From Nocardia aurantia (GTDB lineage: Bacteria; Actinomycetota; Actinomycetes; Mycobacteriales; Mycobacteriaceae): a DNA stretch of 64,000 nucleotides. Below, in pieces: positions 18,160 through 28,150 of the stretch. Under the pieces are notes generated by a model. The model saw nothing but the letters and a program-made list of their open reading frames with translations, was not told the origin of the DNA and searched no databases. The position numbers and the translations under genes were made by a program. How positions within the stretch are numbered: the first letter of the stretch is position 1; each line of letters starts with the position of its first letter. The DNA is taken from the NCBI RefSeq assembly GCF_009604425.1, contig NZ_WEGI01000005.1, positions 434,001 through 498,000 on the forward strand. The letters run 5' to 3'.

Positions 18160-18197
18160 GTGCGCCGCCGGCCTCGGAATCGAGGCCGGCGGCGCAC
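18160..18197. terminator. Bidirectional hairpin terminator, 16-bp perfect stem
   Basis: GTGCGCCGCCGGCCTC, loop ggaatc, then its exact complement. It lies between the convergent hypothetical membrane protein gene and the GH25 gene and can end both transcripts. Confidence 0.85.
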
Positions 18198-18215
18198 TCG
18201 TGCACGGAGCGGGAA

Positions 18216-18947
18216 TCACATGTTGGCGAAGCGGGCGAAGGTGCCCTGCGCGCCGCTGTAGACGTTCATATCGGTCTTCCCGCTGATCCCGGGGATGTAT
18301 CCGGAGTCGGTGGTCTGCCAGAACGTCCAGGCGGGCCAGCCGCCGGGGACCTCCGGCTGCTCGTTGCCCCGATAGTCGGCGATCCACAGCGGGTAGCGGG
18401 TGAACTCGGTCGAGTTCGCCATCGCCGACTTCCAGAAGTTCGGATAGGTGTAGACGATCGGCAGCCGGCCGGTCAGCGCCTGCACGGTGTTCAGATACCG
18501 ATGGGTCCAGTCGATGAGTGCGGCCGGGCCCAGCCCGTCGGATTCCTCGAGGTCGAGCACCGGTGGCAGGTCCAGCGGGCCGTTCTGCCCGAGCACCACC
18601 GCCGCGTACAGCGCGGCCTGCTGCTCCGGCGACTGGTTCGGGTGGGCGTAGTGGTAGGTGCCCCGCGCGATGCCGGCGTTGCGCATCAGCACGCTGTCCG
18701 CGACGAAATACGGGTTGAGGTAGGTCACGCCCTCGGTGGCCTTCAACATGGCGAAGTTGTGCCCGGCCGAGCGCACATCACTCCAGTTGATCATCCGGCC
18801 GTCGACATGCTGCCAGGACGAGACGTCGGGTCCGGTGGGGTCGGCAGCTGCCGTACCGGTTGCCGAAAATATGCCTGAGACCGAGATTGCGAGCAAGGCA
18901 ACCAGGATGCGGCGCAGTTTCGGGCTGATAACGGGAAGCTCACGCAT
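18216..18947 (-). CDS. Secreted GH25-family lysozyme (muramidase)
   Basis: 243 residues: Sec signal peptide (hydrophobic 12-30, cleavage near TAAADP), then a GH25 TIM barrel that cleaves the MurNAc-beta-1,4-GlcNAc bond of peptidoglycan. Catalytic-site features are present: N-terminal GPDVSSWQ, the DLEES acid pair at the end of PPVLDLEESDG, the IVYTYPNFW strand and AWTFWQTTD near the C-terminus. Substrate is the cell's own or a competitor's wall. It is convergent with the upstream operon through a shared terminator. Confidence 0.88.
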   Translation of the reverse strand: MRELPVISPKLRRILVALLAISVSGIFSATGTAAADPTGPDVSSWQHVDGRMINWSDVRSAGHNFAMLKATEGVTYLNPYFVADSVLMRNAGIARGTYHYAHPNQSPEQQAALYAAVVLGQNGPLDLPPVLDLEESDGLGPAALIDWTHRYLNTVQALTGRLPIVYTYPNFWKSAMANSTEFTRYPLWIADYRGNEQPEVPGGWPAWTFWQTTDSGYIPGISGKTDMNVYSGAQGTFARFANM

Positions 18948-19074
18948 GGTTAACCAGCATATTCGAAAGTTAAACCTGGTACCACAGCCGTGCCTGTGAT
19001 TCGTTGCAAAAAAGTAGCTGACTCTGCCGAAAATTGGCGTGACGACGCCGCCCGGCCCAACGGTGACGCAGGGT

Positions 19075-20409
19075 TCAGCCCAGCCAGTCCAGGACCGAGG
19101 CCGCCGTCCAGGACTGCTGCATGCTGCCCAGCGGCTCCCCGGTGAACGGCTCGTAGTACTCGGCGAAGCTGCCGTCGCTGGCCTGCCGCAGCCCCTCGGC
19201 CCGCAGCATGAACGAACGCTCGGCCCAGCCGCGACGGGCGAACACCCAGGAGAACAGCCAGCTCATCACCGGCCACACCGGTCCCCGCCAGTATTCGCGG
19301 GACCGGAAATCCTTCGACACCGGCGACGTGGACGGCGGCAGCGCGTACCGCAGGTCGGGGTGCCCGCAGAAGCGAGGACCCTCGAACAACCGCAACAGGC
19401 TGCGCTCGCCGTCGCGGGGCAACCCGCCGCACAGCAGCGGCGCGAACATCGCCAGCGTCTCCGTGGTGATCCACCGGCCCAGCCGCACGTCGTAGTCGCG
19501 CGCGGCGCCCGTGCGCGGATCCGTGGTGGCGATCACCCCGGCCCGGAAGTAGTCGGCCCATTCGTACAGTTCCCGCACATCGGCGCGCGGCATCCGGCAG
19601 TCCTCGCCGATGCCGGCCAGCACCTCGTTGGCCAGCGCGAAGATGGCGGTGACGAAGACGTCCTCGACCGCGAAACTCATCGTGGAGGCCAACTGGAAAT
19701 CGTCGTATCCACATCGGCGCATCTGCTCGACCAGCCACAGGTAGCGGTCGTATTCGCGATCGCTGGGCCGCTCGGTGGGGTCCACCAGCTGGATGTCGGC
19801 CCGCTCGTAGGCCGGGAGATCACCGGGCACGACGTTCTCGTAGGCCCGGTCCCAGCGCGGCGAGTTGTCCATCCCGGACTCCCAGCCGTGGTACAGGGTG
19901 ATCCGGCCGTTGTGTTTCGTGTCGCGGGCGTTGGCCAGCCAGCGATGCCAGCGCATCAGATCCGGCCAGCGCCGGTCGAGGAATTCCGCCGCGGTGGCCC
20001 GGGTGCTGCGGCCGTGCCGGCGGGAATGGTCGAGGATCCGCTGCACCGCGATGGCGTGCACGGGCGGCTGGGTGATACCGGAGGTGTCCGGGCCGGCCGG
20101 CGCGTCGGCGGCCAACCGGCGGCACTCCCAGCGGGCCGGTCCCGGAAAATAGCCGTCCACGCCGTTGGCGAAGACGATGTGCGGGATCATCCCGTTGCGC
20201 CACTGCGCCGACAACAACGTGTCCAGTTCCATCACCGCGCGCTCCACGCTGAGCGGCGCCAGGCCGACCGCGACGAAGGCGGCGTCCCAGCTCCACATGT
20301 GTGGATACAACTTCGGCGCCGCCGTGGTCATCGTCCCCAGGTCGTTGCCGCGCAGCAGATACGCGGCGCGGGCCGCCAGTTGCGTAGGCGTGAAGCCGGG
20401 CCCGTTCAT
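19075..20409 (-). CDS. Glucosylglycerate hydrolase-like GH63 enzyme
   Basis: 444 residues, an (alpha/alpha)6-barrel glycoside hydrolase. It matches the actinobacterial glucosylglycerate/mannosylglycerate hydrolase group, which frees glycerate and glucose from glucosylglycerate stored under nitrogen limitation. Catalytic regions visible: MWSWDAAFVAVGL near residue 40 (general-acid Asp), GWESGMDNSPRWD near 180 and FAEYYEPFTGEPLGS near 420 (base Glu). Length agrees with the ~446 residues of the characterised mycobacterial enzyme as I recall it. ATG 20409 has only a run of six G immediately before it, so the start is approximate. Confidence 0.85.
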   Translation of the reverse strand: MNGPGFTPTQLAARAAYLLRGNDLGTMTTAAPKLYPHMWSWDAAFVAVGLAPLSVERAVMELDTLLSAQWRNGMIPHIVFANGVDGYFPGPARWECRRLAADAPAGPDTSGITQPPVHAIAVQRILDHSRRHGRSTRATAAEFLDRRWPDLMRWHRWLANARDTKHNGRITLYHGWESGMDNSPRWDRAYENVVPGDLPAYERADIQLVDPTERPSDREYDRYLWLVEQMRRCGYDDFQLASTMSFAVEDVFVTAIFALANEVLAGIGEDCRMPRADVRELYEWADYFRAGVIATTDPRTGAARDYDVRLGRWITTETLAMFAPLLCGGLPRDGERSLLRLFEGPRFCGHPDLRYALPPSTSPVSKDFRSREYWRGPVWPVMSWLFSWVFARRGWAERSFMLRAEGLRQASDGSFAEYYEPFTGEPLGSMQQSWTAASVLDWLG

Positions 20410-20580
20410 CCCCCCATTGTGCGATGACACCCGCAAGTACGCGCGCCGCCCGAAATCCCCACCCTCGGTCCGGCGTGGCGCCGGCAGCTTCTCGGCAGTG
20501 CTCACCTGTGCTCGCCCTCGCTTCGTGGTACCGGATGCGGTCACTCGTGCATCGCCGGACAAGGGTTTCCGGTTACCGTG

Positions 20581-21276
20581 ATGCGCATGGTGACCAGCCC
20601 CGAACCGCTTGCCTTGATCACCGGCGCCAGCCGGGGCCTGGGGGCGGCGATCGCCCGCGAACTGTCGGGCACCCACCGTCTGCTGCTCGGCGCCCGCACG
20701 CCCGCCGCGCTCACCGGGATACTCGGCGAACTGCCGGACGCCCGTCCCTGGCCGGTGGACCTCACCGACTACGACGAGGTGGCCCGCGCCACCGCCTCGA
20801 TCGATCGCCTGGAAGTCCTGGTCCACAACGCCGGGATCGCCGAACTGGGCACCGTCGCAGCGTCTTCCGCTACTTTGTGGCGAAATGTCATGGAGGCCAA
20901 TCTGATCGCGGTGGCCGAACTGACCCGCCTGCTGCTCCCTGCCCTGCGTGCCGCGAAAGGCCACGTGGTGCTGATCAATTCGGGCGCCGGCCTCCGGGCC
21001 GCCGCGGGCTGGGGCGCCTACGCCGCCAGCAAGTTCGCCCTGCGAGCCTTCGGCGACTCGCTCCGCCAGGAGGAACTCGACCTGCGCGTGACCTCGATCC
21101 ACCCGGGCCGCATCGACACCGAGATGCAGCAGGCGATCGTCGCCGGGGAACACCGCGACTACCGGCCCGAGGACTTCCTCACCGCCGAAACTGTCGCGCA
21201 GGCGGTCAGGCAGGCCGTGCAGACCCCGCGCGACGCCCACCCCGTCGAGATCGTGCTGCGCCCGATCCCGCGCTGA
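20581..21276 (+). CDS. Short-chain dehydrogenase/reductase
   Basis: 231-residue classical SDR. NADP-binding motif TGASRGLG near residue 14, LVHNAG near 77, catalytic Ser in VVLINSGAG and YAASK (Tyr/Lys) near 145, then HPGRIDTEM. The short length and early Arg after the glycine motif suggest NADP(H). GTG 20578, ATG 20581 or ATG 20587 could be the start. Divergent to the glucosylglycerate hydrolase gene. Substrate unknown. Confidence 0.87.
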   Translation: MRMVTSPEPLALITGASRGLGAAIARELSGTHRLLLGARTPAALTGILGELPDARPWPVDLTDYDEVARATASIDRLEVLVHNAGIAELGTVAASSATLWRNVMEANLIAVAELTRLLLPALRAAKGHVVLINSGAGLRAAAGWGAYAASKFALRAFGDSLRQEELDLRVTSIHPGRIDTEMQQAIVAGEHRDYRPEDFLTAETVAQAVRQAVQTPRDAHPVEIVLRPIPR

Positions 21277-21527
21277 CCCGGCCCGGCCGCCGCGCCGCCC
21301 AACCCGTGGTCGTCGTGCCGTGCCGAATCCGTGGCTGTCCGCCGCGCCGCATCCGTCGCTGCCATGACGCCACCGAAACCCACCGTCGTCGCAGCATCGC
21401 CGACGTCGTCTCGAACCATCGCGACCCGCCGAGCGGACCGAAGCGATGTCGTTTCACGTCCGTTTCACCCGTTTCCTGCGATAGGTTCCCAGCGACAGGT
21501 TCGACCCGCCGACACGGTAGGTGCGAC

Positions 21528-22370
21528 ATGAGAACCGATCCGACGCGGCGGCAGTGGCTGATGCTGCTGGCCGCCGGCACCGTGGCAAGCCTGACCGCCT
21601 GTTCCGAAGCGAAGCCGACCGTGAGCGATCCGCCCACGTTGGGCGCGTCCGCCGGCGGCAGTTCATCCGCCGGCGGCGGTTCCTCCGCCCCGGCCCGCCC
21701 GCCGCTGCTGCCACCCCCGCCGCGCGGCCCGCGGACGCCGATCGCGGCGGAAACCCTCAGCGGCCTGCCCGGCGACAGCACGAGCCTCGCACTCACCGTC
21801 GACGACGGCGCCAACCCCGACGTGGTCGCCGCCTACATCCAGTTCGCCCGCGACACCGGCGCCCGCTTCACCTTCTTCGTCACCGGCTGCTACGACTCGT
21901 GGACGATCAACCGCGACGCGCTACGCCCCCTGGTGGATTCGGGGCAGATCCAACTCGGCAACCACACCTGGGACCACCCGTCCCTGACCCGGCTGTCCGC
22001 GAACAACGTCGCCGAACAGCTGAACCGCACCAAACAGTTCCTGCTGGACAACTTCGGCGTCGACGGCACCCCCTACTTCCGCCCGCCCTACGGTTATCAC
22101 AACGCGGCCGTGGACCGGATAGCCGCCGACTGCGGCTACACCGTCCCGACCATGTGGTACGGCTCCCTGTCCGACGCCGGCCTGGTCACCGAGGACTATA
22201 TCGTCCAGATGGCCGACCAGTGGTTCAACAACCAGGCGATCGTCATCGGCCACGCCAACCACGCACCGGTGACCCACGTCTACGGCCAACTGGTAGATAT
22301 CATCCGCGCCCGCAAACTATCGATGGTCACCCTCAACGACGTCCTGCTCCCCCCGGGCGGCATCGCCTGA
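21528..22370 (+). CDS. Polysaccharide deacetylase (NodB domain), probable Tat lipoprotein
   Basis: 280 residues. N-terminus carries RRQWL, a hydrophobic stretch and lipobox LTAC, so export by Tat and lipidation are likely, followed by a Ser/Gly/Pro-rich linker. The NodB domain removes N-acetyl groups from peptidoglycan or other polysaccharides: TVDDGANPD (metal/catalytic Asp pair), HTWDH (the two metal His), RPPYGYHN and a terminal HANHAP histidine. It probably modifies the cell's own wall and lowers lysozyme sensitivity; a GH25 lysozyme gene lies 3 kb away. Confidence 0.88.
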   Translation: MRTDPTRRQWLMLLAAGTVASLTACSEAKPTVSDPPTLGASAGGSSSAGGGSSAPARPPLLPPPPRGPRTPIAAETLSGLPGDSTSLALTVDDGANPDVVAAYIQFARDTGARFTFFVTGCYDSWTINRDALRPLVDSGQIQLGNHTWDHPSLTRLSANNVAEQLNRTKQFLLDNFGVDGTPYFRPPYGYHNAAVDRIAADCGYTVPTMWYGSLSDAGLVTEDYIVQMADQWFNNQAIVIGHANHAPVTHVYGQLVDIIRARKLSMVTLNDVLLPPGGIA

Positions 22371-22413
22371 CCGCCAAAGCCGGTCACCAATTCGCAGCCC
22401 CGACAAGCAAGTT

Positions 22414-22499
22414 CGCGGCCCGTCTCGATCCTGGACTGACGGAGGGAGGGAGCGCAGCGACTGACCGGAGGAGGGAAGGATCGAGACTCAGGGGCCGCG
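22414..22499. repeat. Two-part inverted repeat downstream of the deacetylase gene
   Basis: GTCTCGATCCT (22422-22432) is complementary to AGGATCGAGAC (22477-22487), and outer CGCGGCC (22414-22420) to GGCCGCG (22493-22499). The 44-nt loop contains purine-rich GGAGGGAGGGAGCGCAGCGA. It lies between convergent genes and may end transcription, or be a member of a dispersed intergenic repeat. Confidence 0.6.
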
Positions 22500-22546
22500 A
22501 ACCCGCCGGAGCGAAGCGGAGGCCAAAAACACAGCCTGTCACCAAT

Positions 22547-22680
22547 ACGCAGCCTCGGCAATCAAGTTCACGCACGCAGCCCCCACAAGCAAGTTCACGC
22601 ACGCAGCCCCCACAAGCAAGTTCACGCACGCAGCCCCGACAATCAAGTTCACGCGCCGCCCCGACAAGCACGTTCGAGAC
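22547..22680. repeat. 27-bp intergenic tandem repeat
   Basis: Four head-to-tail 27-bp units at 22547, 22574, 22601 and 22628, the second and third identical, followed by a degenerate unit to 22680; a diverged relative lies at about 22391. Each holds CAAGTTCACGC. There are no unique spacers, so it is not CRISPR. It sits just past the leuS stop. Confidence 0.88.
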
Positions 22681-22716
22681 CAGGCCCCCGCGAACCCGCC
22701 GAAGCGAACGCCAAAC

Positions 22717-25599
22717 TCACAGCACGACATTCACCAGACGGCCCGGAACAACGATGACCTTACGAGGTTGCTTGTCGCCCAAGTATTCTCGCAGTTTGCC
22801 GTCGGCCAGTGCGGCGCTCTCGATGGCCTTCGCATCGGCGTCGGCGGCAACGCTGATCCGGCTGCGCACCTTGCCGTTGACCTGAATCGGGTATTCGACC
22901 GAATCCGCCACCAGCAGAGCCGGATCCGCGATCGGGAACGGGCCGTGAGCCAGTGCGGCGGTGTGCCCCAAACGTTCCCACAGTTCCTCGGTGATGTGCG
23001 GGGCCATCGGCGCCAGCATCAGGACCAGCGGCTCCACCACCGCGCGCGGCGCGCCCTGGGGATATTCCTTGGTCAAGTGGTTGGTCAGCTCGATCAGTTT
23101 GGCACCGGCGGTGTTGTCGCGCAGCGCGGCGTAGTCGCCGTCGACACCGTCGATGGTGCGATGCAGCAAGCGCAGGGTCGCGTCGGCCGGCTCGGCCTCG
23201 GTGACGCGCACGCCGCCGGACTCCTCGTCCACGACCAGCCGCCACACCCGCTGCAGGAAGCGGTGCGCGCCGACGACATCCTTGGTCGACCAGGGCCGGG
23301 AGGTGTCCAGCGGACCCATCGACATCTCGTAGAACCGGAAGGTGTCCGCGCCGTACAGGTCGTACATCTCGTCCGGGGAGACGGCGTTCTTCAGCGACTT
23401 GCCGATCTTGCCGTACTCCTGAAACACCTCCTGCTCTACGCCGTCACCGTCGGTCCAGAAGAATTTGCCCAGCCGCTCCCGCACCTCGGCCGCGGGCACG
23501 TAAGCGCCGCGTTTGTCGGTATAGGCGTAAGCCTGGATGTAGCCCTGATTGAACAGCCGCCGATACGGTTCGGGCCCGGACACATCGCCCAGATCGAACA
23601 GCACCTTCTGCCAGAACCGCGCGTACAGCAGGTGCAGCACCGCGTGTTCGACACCGCCGACGTACAGGTCGACGCCGCCGGGATCGTTCGCGCCGTGCTC
23701 GGCGGGTCGCGGCCCCAGCCAGTACCGCTCGTTCGCCGGATCGGCCAGGGCCTCGGAGTTGGTCGGATCGGTGTAGCGCAGCTGGTACCAGGAGCTGCCC
23801 GCCCATTGCGGCATCACGTTGGTGTCGCGGCGGTAGGTCTTCGGCCCGTCGCCCAGATCCAGTTCCACGGTGACCCAGTCGGTGGCCTTGGCCAGCGGCG
23901 GCGACGGTTCGGAATCGGCGTCGTCGGCGTCGAAGGTGACCGGAGCGAAGTCCTTCACCTCGGGCAGCTGCACCGGCAGCATCTCCACGGGCAGCGGATG
24001 CGCGACGCCGTCCTCGTCGTAAACGATCGGGAACGGCTCGCCCCAGTACCGCTGCCGGGCGAACAGCCAGTCGCGCAGCTTGAACTGCACGGTGCCGATG
24101 CCGTGTCCGTCGGCTTCCAGGCGTTCGACGACCTTCGCCTTGGCGGCCTCGACGTCCAGGCCGTTCAGATAGTCCGAGTTGACCAGGACGCCGTCGCCGG
24201 ACCAGGCCGATTCGGTGATGTCCCCGCCGGAGATGACCTCGATGATCGGCAGGCCGAAGGCGGTCGCGAACTCCCAGTCGCGCTGGTCGTGGCCGGGGAC
24301 CGCCATGATCGCGCCGGTGCCGTAGCCGATCAGCACGTAGTCGGCGACGAAGATCGGCAGCCGCGCGCCGTTGACCGGGTCGATGGCGTACGCGCCGGTG
24401 AAGACGCCGGTCTTCACCTTGTTCTCCTGGCGCTCCAGGTCGGATTTCGCCGCGATCGAACGCCGGTAGGCCGCAACGGCTTCCGTAGGGGTGGCCGCGC
24501 CGGAGGTCCAGCGCGAGTCGACCCCCGCGGGCCACTGCGTGGTAACCAGGCGGTCCACCAGTTCGTGCTCCGGCGCCAGCACCACATAGGTCGCGCCGAA
24601 GAGAGTGTCGGGCCGAGTGGTGAACACCTCGACCGTACCCACCGGATCATCCGAATCCGACTGCACCGCAGGAAATTTCACCCGCGCACCACGCGAACGG
24701 CCGATCCAGTTGCGCTGCATGGCCTTCACGTTGTCCGGCCAGTCCAGCCGATCCAGATCGTCGATCAGTCGATCGGAGTAGGCGGTGATGCGCATCATCC
24801 ACTGCCGCAAGCGCTTCCGGAAGACCGGGAAGTTACCGCGCTCGCTGCGGCCGTCGGCGGTGACCTCCTCGTTGGCCAGCACCGTACCCAGGCCGGGACA
24901 CCAGTTGACGATCGACTCCGACTGGTACACCAGGCGATACGAGTCCAGCACGCCCGCGCGTTCGGCGGCGGACAGTGCGGACCAGTCCCGGCCGTCCGCG
25001 ATCGGCCGTGCGCCGGAAGCGAATTCGGCCTCCAGCTCGGCGATCGGGCGGGCCCGCTGCGCGGCCTCGTCGTACCAGGCGTTGTAGATGCGCAGGAAGA
25101 TCCACTGCGTCCACTTGTAGAACGCGGGGTCGGTGGTGGCGAACGAACGCCGCCGGTCGTGCCCCAGGCCCAGCCGGTCCAGCTGGCGCCGCATGTTCTT
25201 GATGTTCGCCTCGGTGGTCACCGCCGGGTGCGCGCCGGTCTGCACCGCGTACTGCTCGGCGGGCAGGCCGAAGGCGTCGTAGCCCAGCGCGTGCAGCACG
25301 TTGCGGCCGCGCATCCGGTGATAGCGCGCGAACACGTCGGTGGCGATGTAGCCCAGCGGGTGGCCGACGTGCAGGCCGGCACCCGACGGGTAGGGGAACA
25401 TGTCCTGGATGAACAGCTTGTCGGCGGGGATGTCGCCGTGCAGCGGCCCCACCGGATTCGGCGCGAAGAAGGTGCCGCGCTCGGCCCAGGCCTGCTGCCA
25501 CTTGCGCTCGATCCGACCGGCCAGCTCGGCGTTGTAGCGGTGCGCGGGCACATCGTCGCCGACTGCGACGGTGGCATCGGTTGCGCGAGTGTCCTGCAC
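22717..25599 (-). CDS. leuS: Leucyl-tRNA synthetase
   Basis: 960-residue class I synthetase that charges tRNA-Leu. HIGH motif is HVGHP in [13 protein letters not shown] near residue 75, the editing (CP1) domain contains [24 protein letters not shown] sequence ([12 protein letters not shown]), the zinc/insert region follows, and the KMSKS loop is present as KIGKS in [12 protein letters not shown]. Start GTG 25599 is chosen because GAAGG lies upstream; an ATG at 25648 would add [16 protein letters not shown]. Essential housekeeping gene standing alone. Confidence 0.97.
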   Translation of the reverse strand: MQDTRATDATVAVGDDVPAHRYNAELAGRIERKWQQAWAERGTFFAPNPVGPLHGDIPADKLFIQDMFPYPSGAGLHVGHPLGYIATDVFARYHRMRGRNVLHALGYDAFGLPAEQYAVQTGAHPAVTTEANIKNMRRQLDRLGLGHDRRRSFATTDPAFYKWTQWIFLRIYNAWYDEAAQRARPIAELEAEFASGARPIADGRDWSALSAAERAGVLDSYRLVYQSESIVNWCPGLGTVLANEEVTADGRSERGNFPVFRKRLRQWMMRITAYSDRLIDDLDRLDWPDNVKAMQRNWIGRSRGARVKFPAVQSDSDDPVGTVEVFTTRPDTLFGATYVVLAPEHELVDRLVTTQWPAGVDSRWTSGAATPTEAVAAYRRSIAAKSDLERQENKVKTGVFTGAYAIDPVNGARLPIFVADYVLIGYGTGAIMAVPGHDQRDWEFATAFGLPIIEVISGGDITESAWSGDGVLVNSDYLNGLDVEAAKAKVVERLEADGHGIGTVQFKLRDWLFARQRYWGEPFPIVYDEDGVAHPLPVEMLPVQLPEVKDFAPVTFDADDADSEPSPPLAKATDWVTVELDLGDGPKTYRRDTNVMPQWAGSSWYQLRYTDPTNSEALADPANERYWLGPRPAEHGANDPGGVDLYVGGVEHAVLHLLYARFWQKVLFDLGDVSGPEPYRRLFNQGYIQAYAYTDKRGAYVPAAEVRERLGKFFWTDGDGVEQEVFQEYGKIGKSLKNAVSPDEMYDLYGADTFRFYEMSMGPLDTSRPWSTKDVVGAHRFLQRVWRLVVDEESGGVRVTEAEPADATLRLLHRTIDGVDGDYAALRDNTAGAKLIELTNHLTKEYPQGAPRAVVEPLVLMLAPMAPHITEELWERLGHTAALAHGPFPIADPALLVADSVEYPIQVNGKVRSRISVAADADAKAIESAALADGKLREYLGDKQPRKVIVVPGRLVNVVL

Positions 25600-25776
25600 G
25601 GTCCTGCCTTCTGTTTGGGCCCAGTTCCCCGGATCGACGTCGCCCATCAGGGTAGAACCTGGTCGTCCCGGGACCCAAAAGGGGTGACGCCGCCCGCGCC
25701 GCGCTCGGGGGCCGGTGACCCGCGTCATCCGCGGGCCACGTGCCGGGGACGCCCGGCGCGAGGTAGCGTGGACGTC

Positions 25777-26178
25777 GTGTTCGTGGTAGCGCTGGTCCTG
25801 TTCATGCTGGCGGCGGTGTCCGTCGTCACCGGGGTACTCGGGTTCACCGGGACGCTGCCCCGCAATCGTTTCGTGGGTGTACACACCGACGATGCCCTCA
25901 GCTCCGAGGAAACCTTCCGCGTCGCCAACCGGGTGGCGGCCCCGACGAGCTTCGGGGCCGGCCTGCTGCTGGCCGTCGGCGGCGCGATCGCGCTGACCGC
26001 CGGGCCGCTCGCCGGGCTCGCCGCCGCCGCGGTGGCCATGGTGATCGCGCTGTTCACCCTGGGCGCCGGGGTGAACGCGGCAAGTGCGGCCATCGCCGCG
26101 CTGGTGCCGGTGCGGGAATCCTGCGGCAGCTCCTGCGGGGCCTGCTCGCTGCGCGGCGCCTGCGAGTCGGCGAACTGA
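25777..26178 (+). CDS. SdpI-like small membrane protein with C-terminal Cys cluster
   Basis: About 133 residues. Three hydrophobic segments surround the SdpI-type motif [19 protein letters not shown] followed by [11 protein letters not shown]. SdpI of Bacillus is an immunity/signalling membrane protein, but most actinobacterial homologues have no known role. After the last span the tail reads [14 protein letters not shown], four Cys that could bind metal or form disulfides. GTG 25768 or GTG 25777 may be the start. Divergent to leuS. Confidence 0.75.
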   Translation: MFVVALVLFMLAAVSVVTGVLGFTGTLPRNRFVGVHTDDALSSEETFRVANRVAAPTSFGAGLLLAVGGAIALTAGPLAGLAAAAVAMVIALFTLGAGVNAASAAIAALVPVRESCGSSCGACSLRGACESAN

Positions 26179-26272
26179 TCGCCGACTCGGCCGTCGCGCT
26201 GATTGCCCGCCCCAGCCGTCGCACTGATCGCCGCCCGACGATCGCACCGGCCGCGGCTCGGCGGGTCCCCGC

Positions 26273-27076
26273 TCAGCGGGACTTGCGGCGGAACTGCGTC
26301 CTCGACCACCAGTAGCCGACCGCCGCGAAGCCGAGACACCAGGCGACCGCGACGATCCCGTTGTGGCCGATCGAGGTGCCGGACAGCAGTCCGCGCAGCG
26401 TCTCGGTCATCGGCGTGAAGGGCTGATATTCGGCGAACTGCCGGAGCCCCGTGGGCATGGTGCCGGTCGGCACCAGCCCGCTGCCCAGGAAGGGCAGGAA
26501 CAGGATCGGAGCGGGGAGATTACTGGCGCTCTCCGGCGTCGAGGCGGCCAGGCCGAAGCCGACACCGAGCCAGGCCAGGCCGAAGATCACCAGCCCGACC
26601 AGGCCGAAGGCCGCGAGCCATTCGAGCGGGTTCGCGCCCGAACGGAATCCGATCAGCACGCCGACGGCGACCATCAGGACCACTCCGAGCAGGCCCTGGA
26701 TCAGCGTGCCCAGCACCTGCCCGGTGAGGATGGCCGGATGGGACATGGGCATGGTCCGGAAGCGGTTGACGATGCCCTTGGTCATATCCGAGGCCACCCC
26801 CACCGCCACCCCGGCGACCAGGTACGCGGGGATCATCAACATCATCCCGGGCACCACGTAGTCGATGTATTCCACGCCGCCGGTGGCCTTGCCGAGCGCG
26901 CCACCGAAGATGCCGTCGAACAGCAGCAGCAACAGCACCGGCATGACGATCACGCCGATGGTCATGCCGGGATATCGCTTGGCGTGCACCAGGTTCCGGC
27001 GCAGCATGGTGACCGTGTCGGTCGCCGGGGCGGTGGTCGTGCGCATGGGTCGATCCGCTCTCTCGTGGGTGGTCAT
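26273..27076 (-). CDS. DrrB-type ABC exporter permease
   Basis: 267 residues with six predicted membrane helices (first [18 protein letters not shown] near residue 42) and the ABC-2 fold typical of daunorubicin-resistance permeases. Its ATG overlaps the stop of the ATPase gene as ATGA, so both subunits are made in equal amounts and form the transporter. Conserved features are the cytoplasmic [12 protein letters not shown] segment and [15 protein letters not shown] near residue 200. It probably exports a hydrophobic small molecule; the biosynthetic-type operon starting at 28863 is a candidate source. Confidence 0.9.
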   Translation of the reverse strand: MTTHERADRPMRTTTAPATDTVTMLRRNLVHAKRYPGMTIGVIVMPVLLLLLFDGIFGGALGKATGGVEYIDYVVPGMMLMIPAYLVAGVAVGVASDMTKGIVNRFRTMPMSHPAILTGQVLGTLIQGLLGVVLMVAVGVLIGFRSGANPLEWLAAFGLVGLVIFGLAWLGVGFGLAASTPESASNLPAPILFLPFLGSGLVPTGTMPTGLRQFAEYQPFTPMTETLRGLLSGTSIGHNGIVAVAWCLGFAAVGYWWSRTQFRRKSR

Positions 27077-28029
27077 CGGGTGGTCGCGGGGGTCCGGCCG
27101 GGGTCGCCGGTGAGGGTGAGGAAGACGTCGTCGAGGTCGGGGGTGTGCACGGAGAGGCCGGCGGGTTCGAGGCCCGCGGCGTCCAGGCGGTCGAGGACCG
27201 AGCGCAGCGTGGCCACGCCGCCGTCACTGGGTACGGCGAGGGTCAGATCCTCGGCCCGGGGGACGCCGCCGAGCAGTTCCGCGGCCCGGTCCAGGTCGGG
27301 GCGACTGTCGAAGTCCAGCCGGATGTGCCCGCCGGGGACCAGGCGTTTCAGCTGGTCCGCGGTGCCCTCGGCGACGATGCGGCCGTGGTCGAGCACCGCG
27401 ATCCGATGGGCCAGCGCGTCGGCCTCCTCCAGATACTGCGTGGTGAGGAAGATGGTGACGCCGCCGGCGACCAGATCGCGGATGACGTCCCACATGGCCC
27501 GTCGGCTGCGCGGATCCAGGCCGACGGTGGGTTCGTCCAGGAAGATGATCCGTGGCTCGCCGACCAGCGTCATCGCCAGGTCCAGGCGGCGCTGCATACC
27601 GCCGGAGTAGGCGCTCGCCACCTTGTTCCCGGCCTCGGCCAGGTCGAATCGGGCCAGCAGGTCGTCGGCGCGCCGGGCGCGGTCGCGGCGCGGCAGGTGC
27701 CACAGATCGCCCATCAGCAGCAGGTTCTCCCGGCCGGTGAGCAGCTCGTCGATCGCCGAGAACTGACCGGTGACGCCGATCAGTTCGCGGACCGCGCCGG
27801 GATCGGCGGTGACGTCGTGGCCGCCCACGCGGATATCGCCGCTGTCGGCGGCCGACAGCGTCGAGAGGATCTGCACGGTGGTGGTCTTGCCGGCGCCGTT
27901 GGGCCCGAGCATGGAATAGATGGTGCCCGCCGGCACGGTGAGGTCGATGCCGTCGAGCACGACGTGGTCGCCGAAGGATTTCCGCAGGCCGGTGGCCGAG
28001 ATTGCGGGGGCGTTCGGGATGTCGGACAT
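27073..28029 (-). CDS. DrrA-type ABC exporter ATP-binding subunit
   Basis: 318 residues. Walker A GPNGAGKTT near residue 42, signature YSGGMQRRLDLAMTL near 140, Walker B IIFLDEPTVGLD near 160, H-loop TTQYLEEAD near 195. The C-terminal extension includes the drug-resistance motif region (PDLDDVFLTLTGDPGRTP) typical of DrrA proteins. Operon order EXLDI gene, drrA-like, drrB-like, all on the minus strand. An AT-rich inverted element upstream suggests its own regulated promoter. Confidence 0.92.
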   Translation of the reverse strand: MSDIPNAPAISATGLRKSFGDHVVLDGIDLTVPAGTIYSMLGPNGAGKTTTVQILSTLSAADSGDIRVGGHDVTADPGAVRELIGVTGQFSAIDELLTGRENLLLMGDLWHLPRRDRARRADDLLARFDLAEAGNKVASAYSGGMQRRLDLAMTLVGEPRIIFLDEPTVGLDPRSRRAMWDVIRDLVAGGVTIFLTTQYLEEADALAHRIAVLDHGRIVAEGTADQLKRLVPGGHIRLDFDSRPDLDRAAELLGGVPRAEDLTLAVPSDGGVATLRSVLDRLDAAGLEPAGLSVHTPDLDDVFLTLTGDPGRTPATTR

Positions 28030-28045
28030 GATTCCTCTGCTTCGA

Positions 28046-28064
28046 AATCGATAAATAGATCGTT
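28046..28064. promoter_or_regulatory. AT-rich imperfect palindrome before the DrrA-type gene
   Basis: AATCGAT, six-base centre AAATAG, ATCGTT; the inner CGAT/ATCG arms are exact. It lies about 17-35 bp before the ATPase start in otherwise GC-rich DNA and could be an operator overlapping the promoter. Confidence 0.45.
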
Positions 28065-28150
28065 ATGAATGCATGGGTCCAGCGCGCCGCGACCACTGGG
28101 TGGCCGAGGTGGACGATGTGCGGTTGTGCGCCGGGCACGGGCCCGGCGGA

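Noticed and set aside
22384..22671. Repeat-peptide gene from the 27-bp array
   Set aside because: The minus frame encodes a 9-residue repeat only because the period is a multiple of three; no start site or ribosome binding site supports it.
22547..22680. CRISPR array
   Set aside because: Units are contiguous with no unique spacers, and no cas genes are near.
22768..26178. 1136-residue plus-strand open frame
   Set aside because: It runs opposite leuS, which has unmistakable synthetase motifs; the plus frame is Arg/Gly/His-rich shadow. Only its last ~133 codons, the SdpI-like gene, are real.
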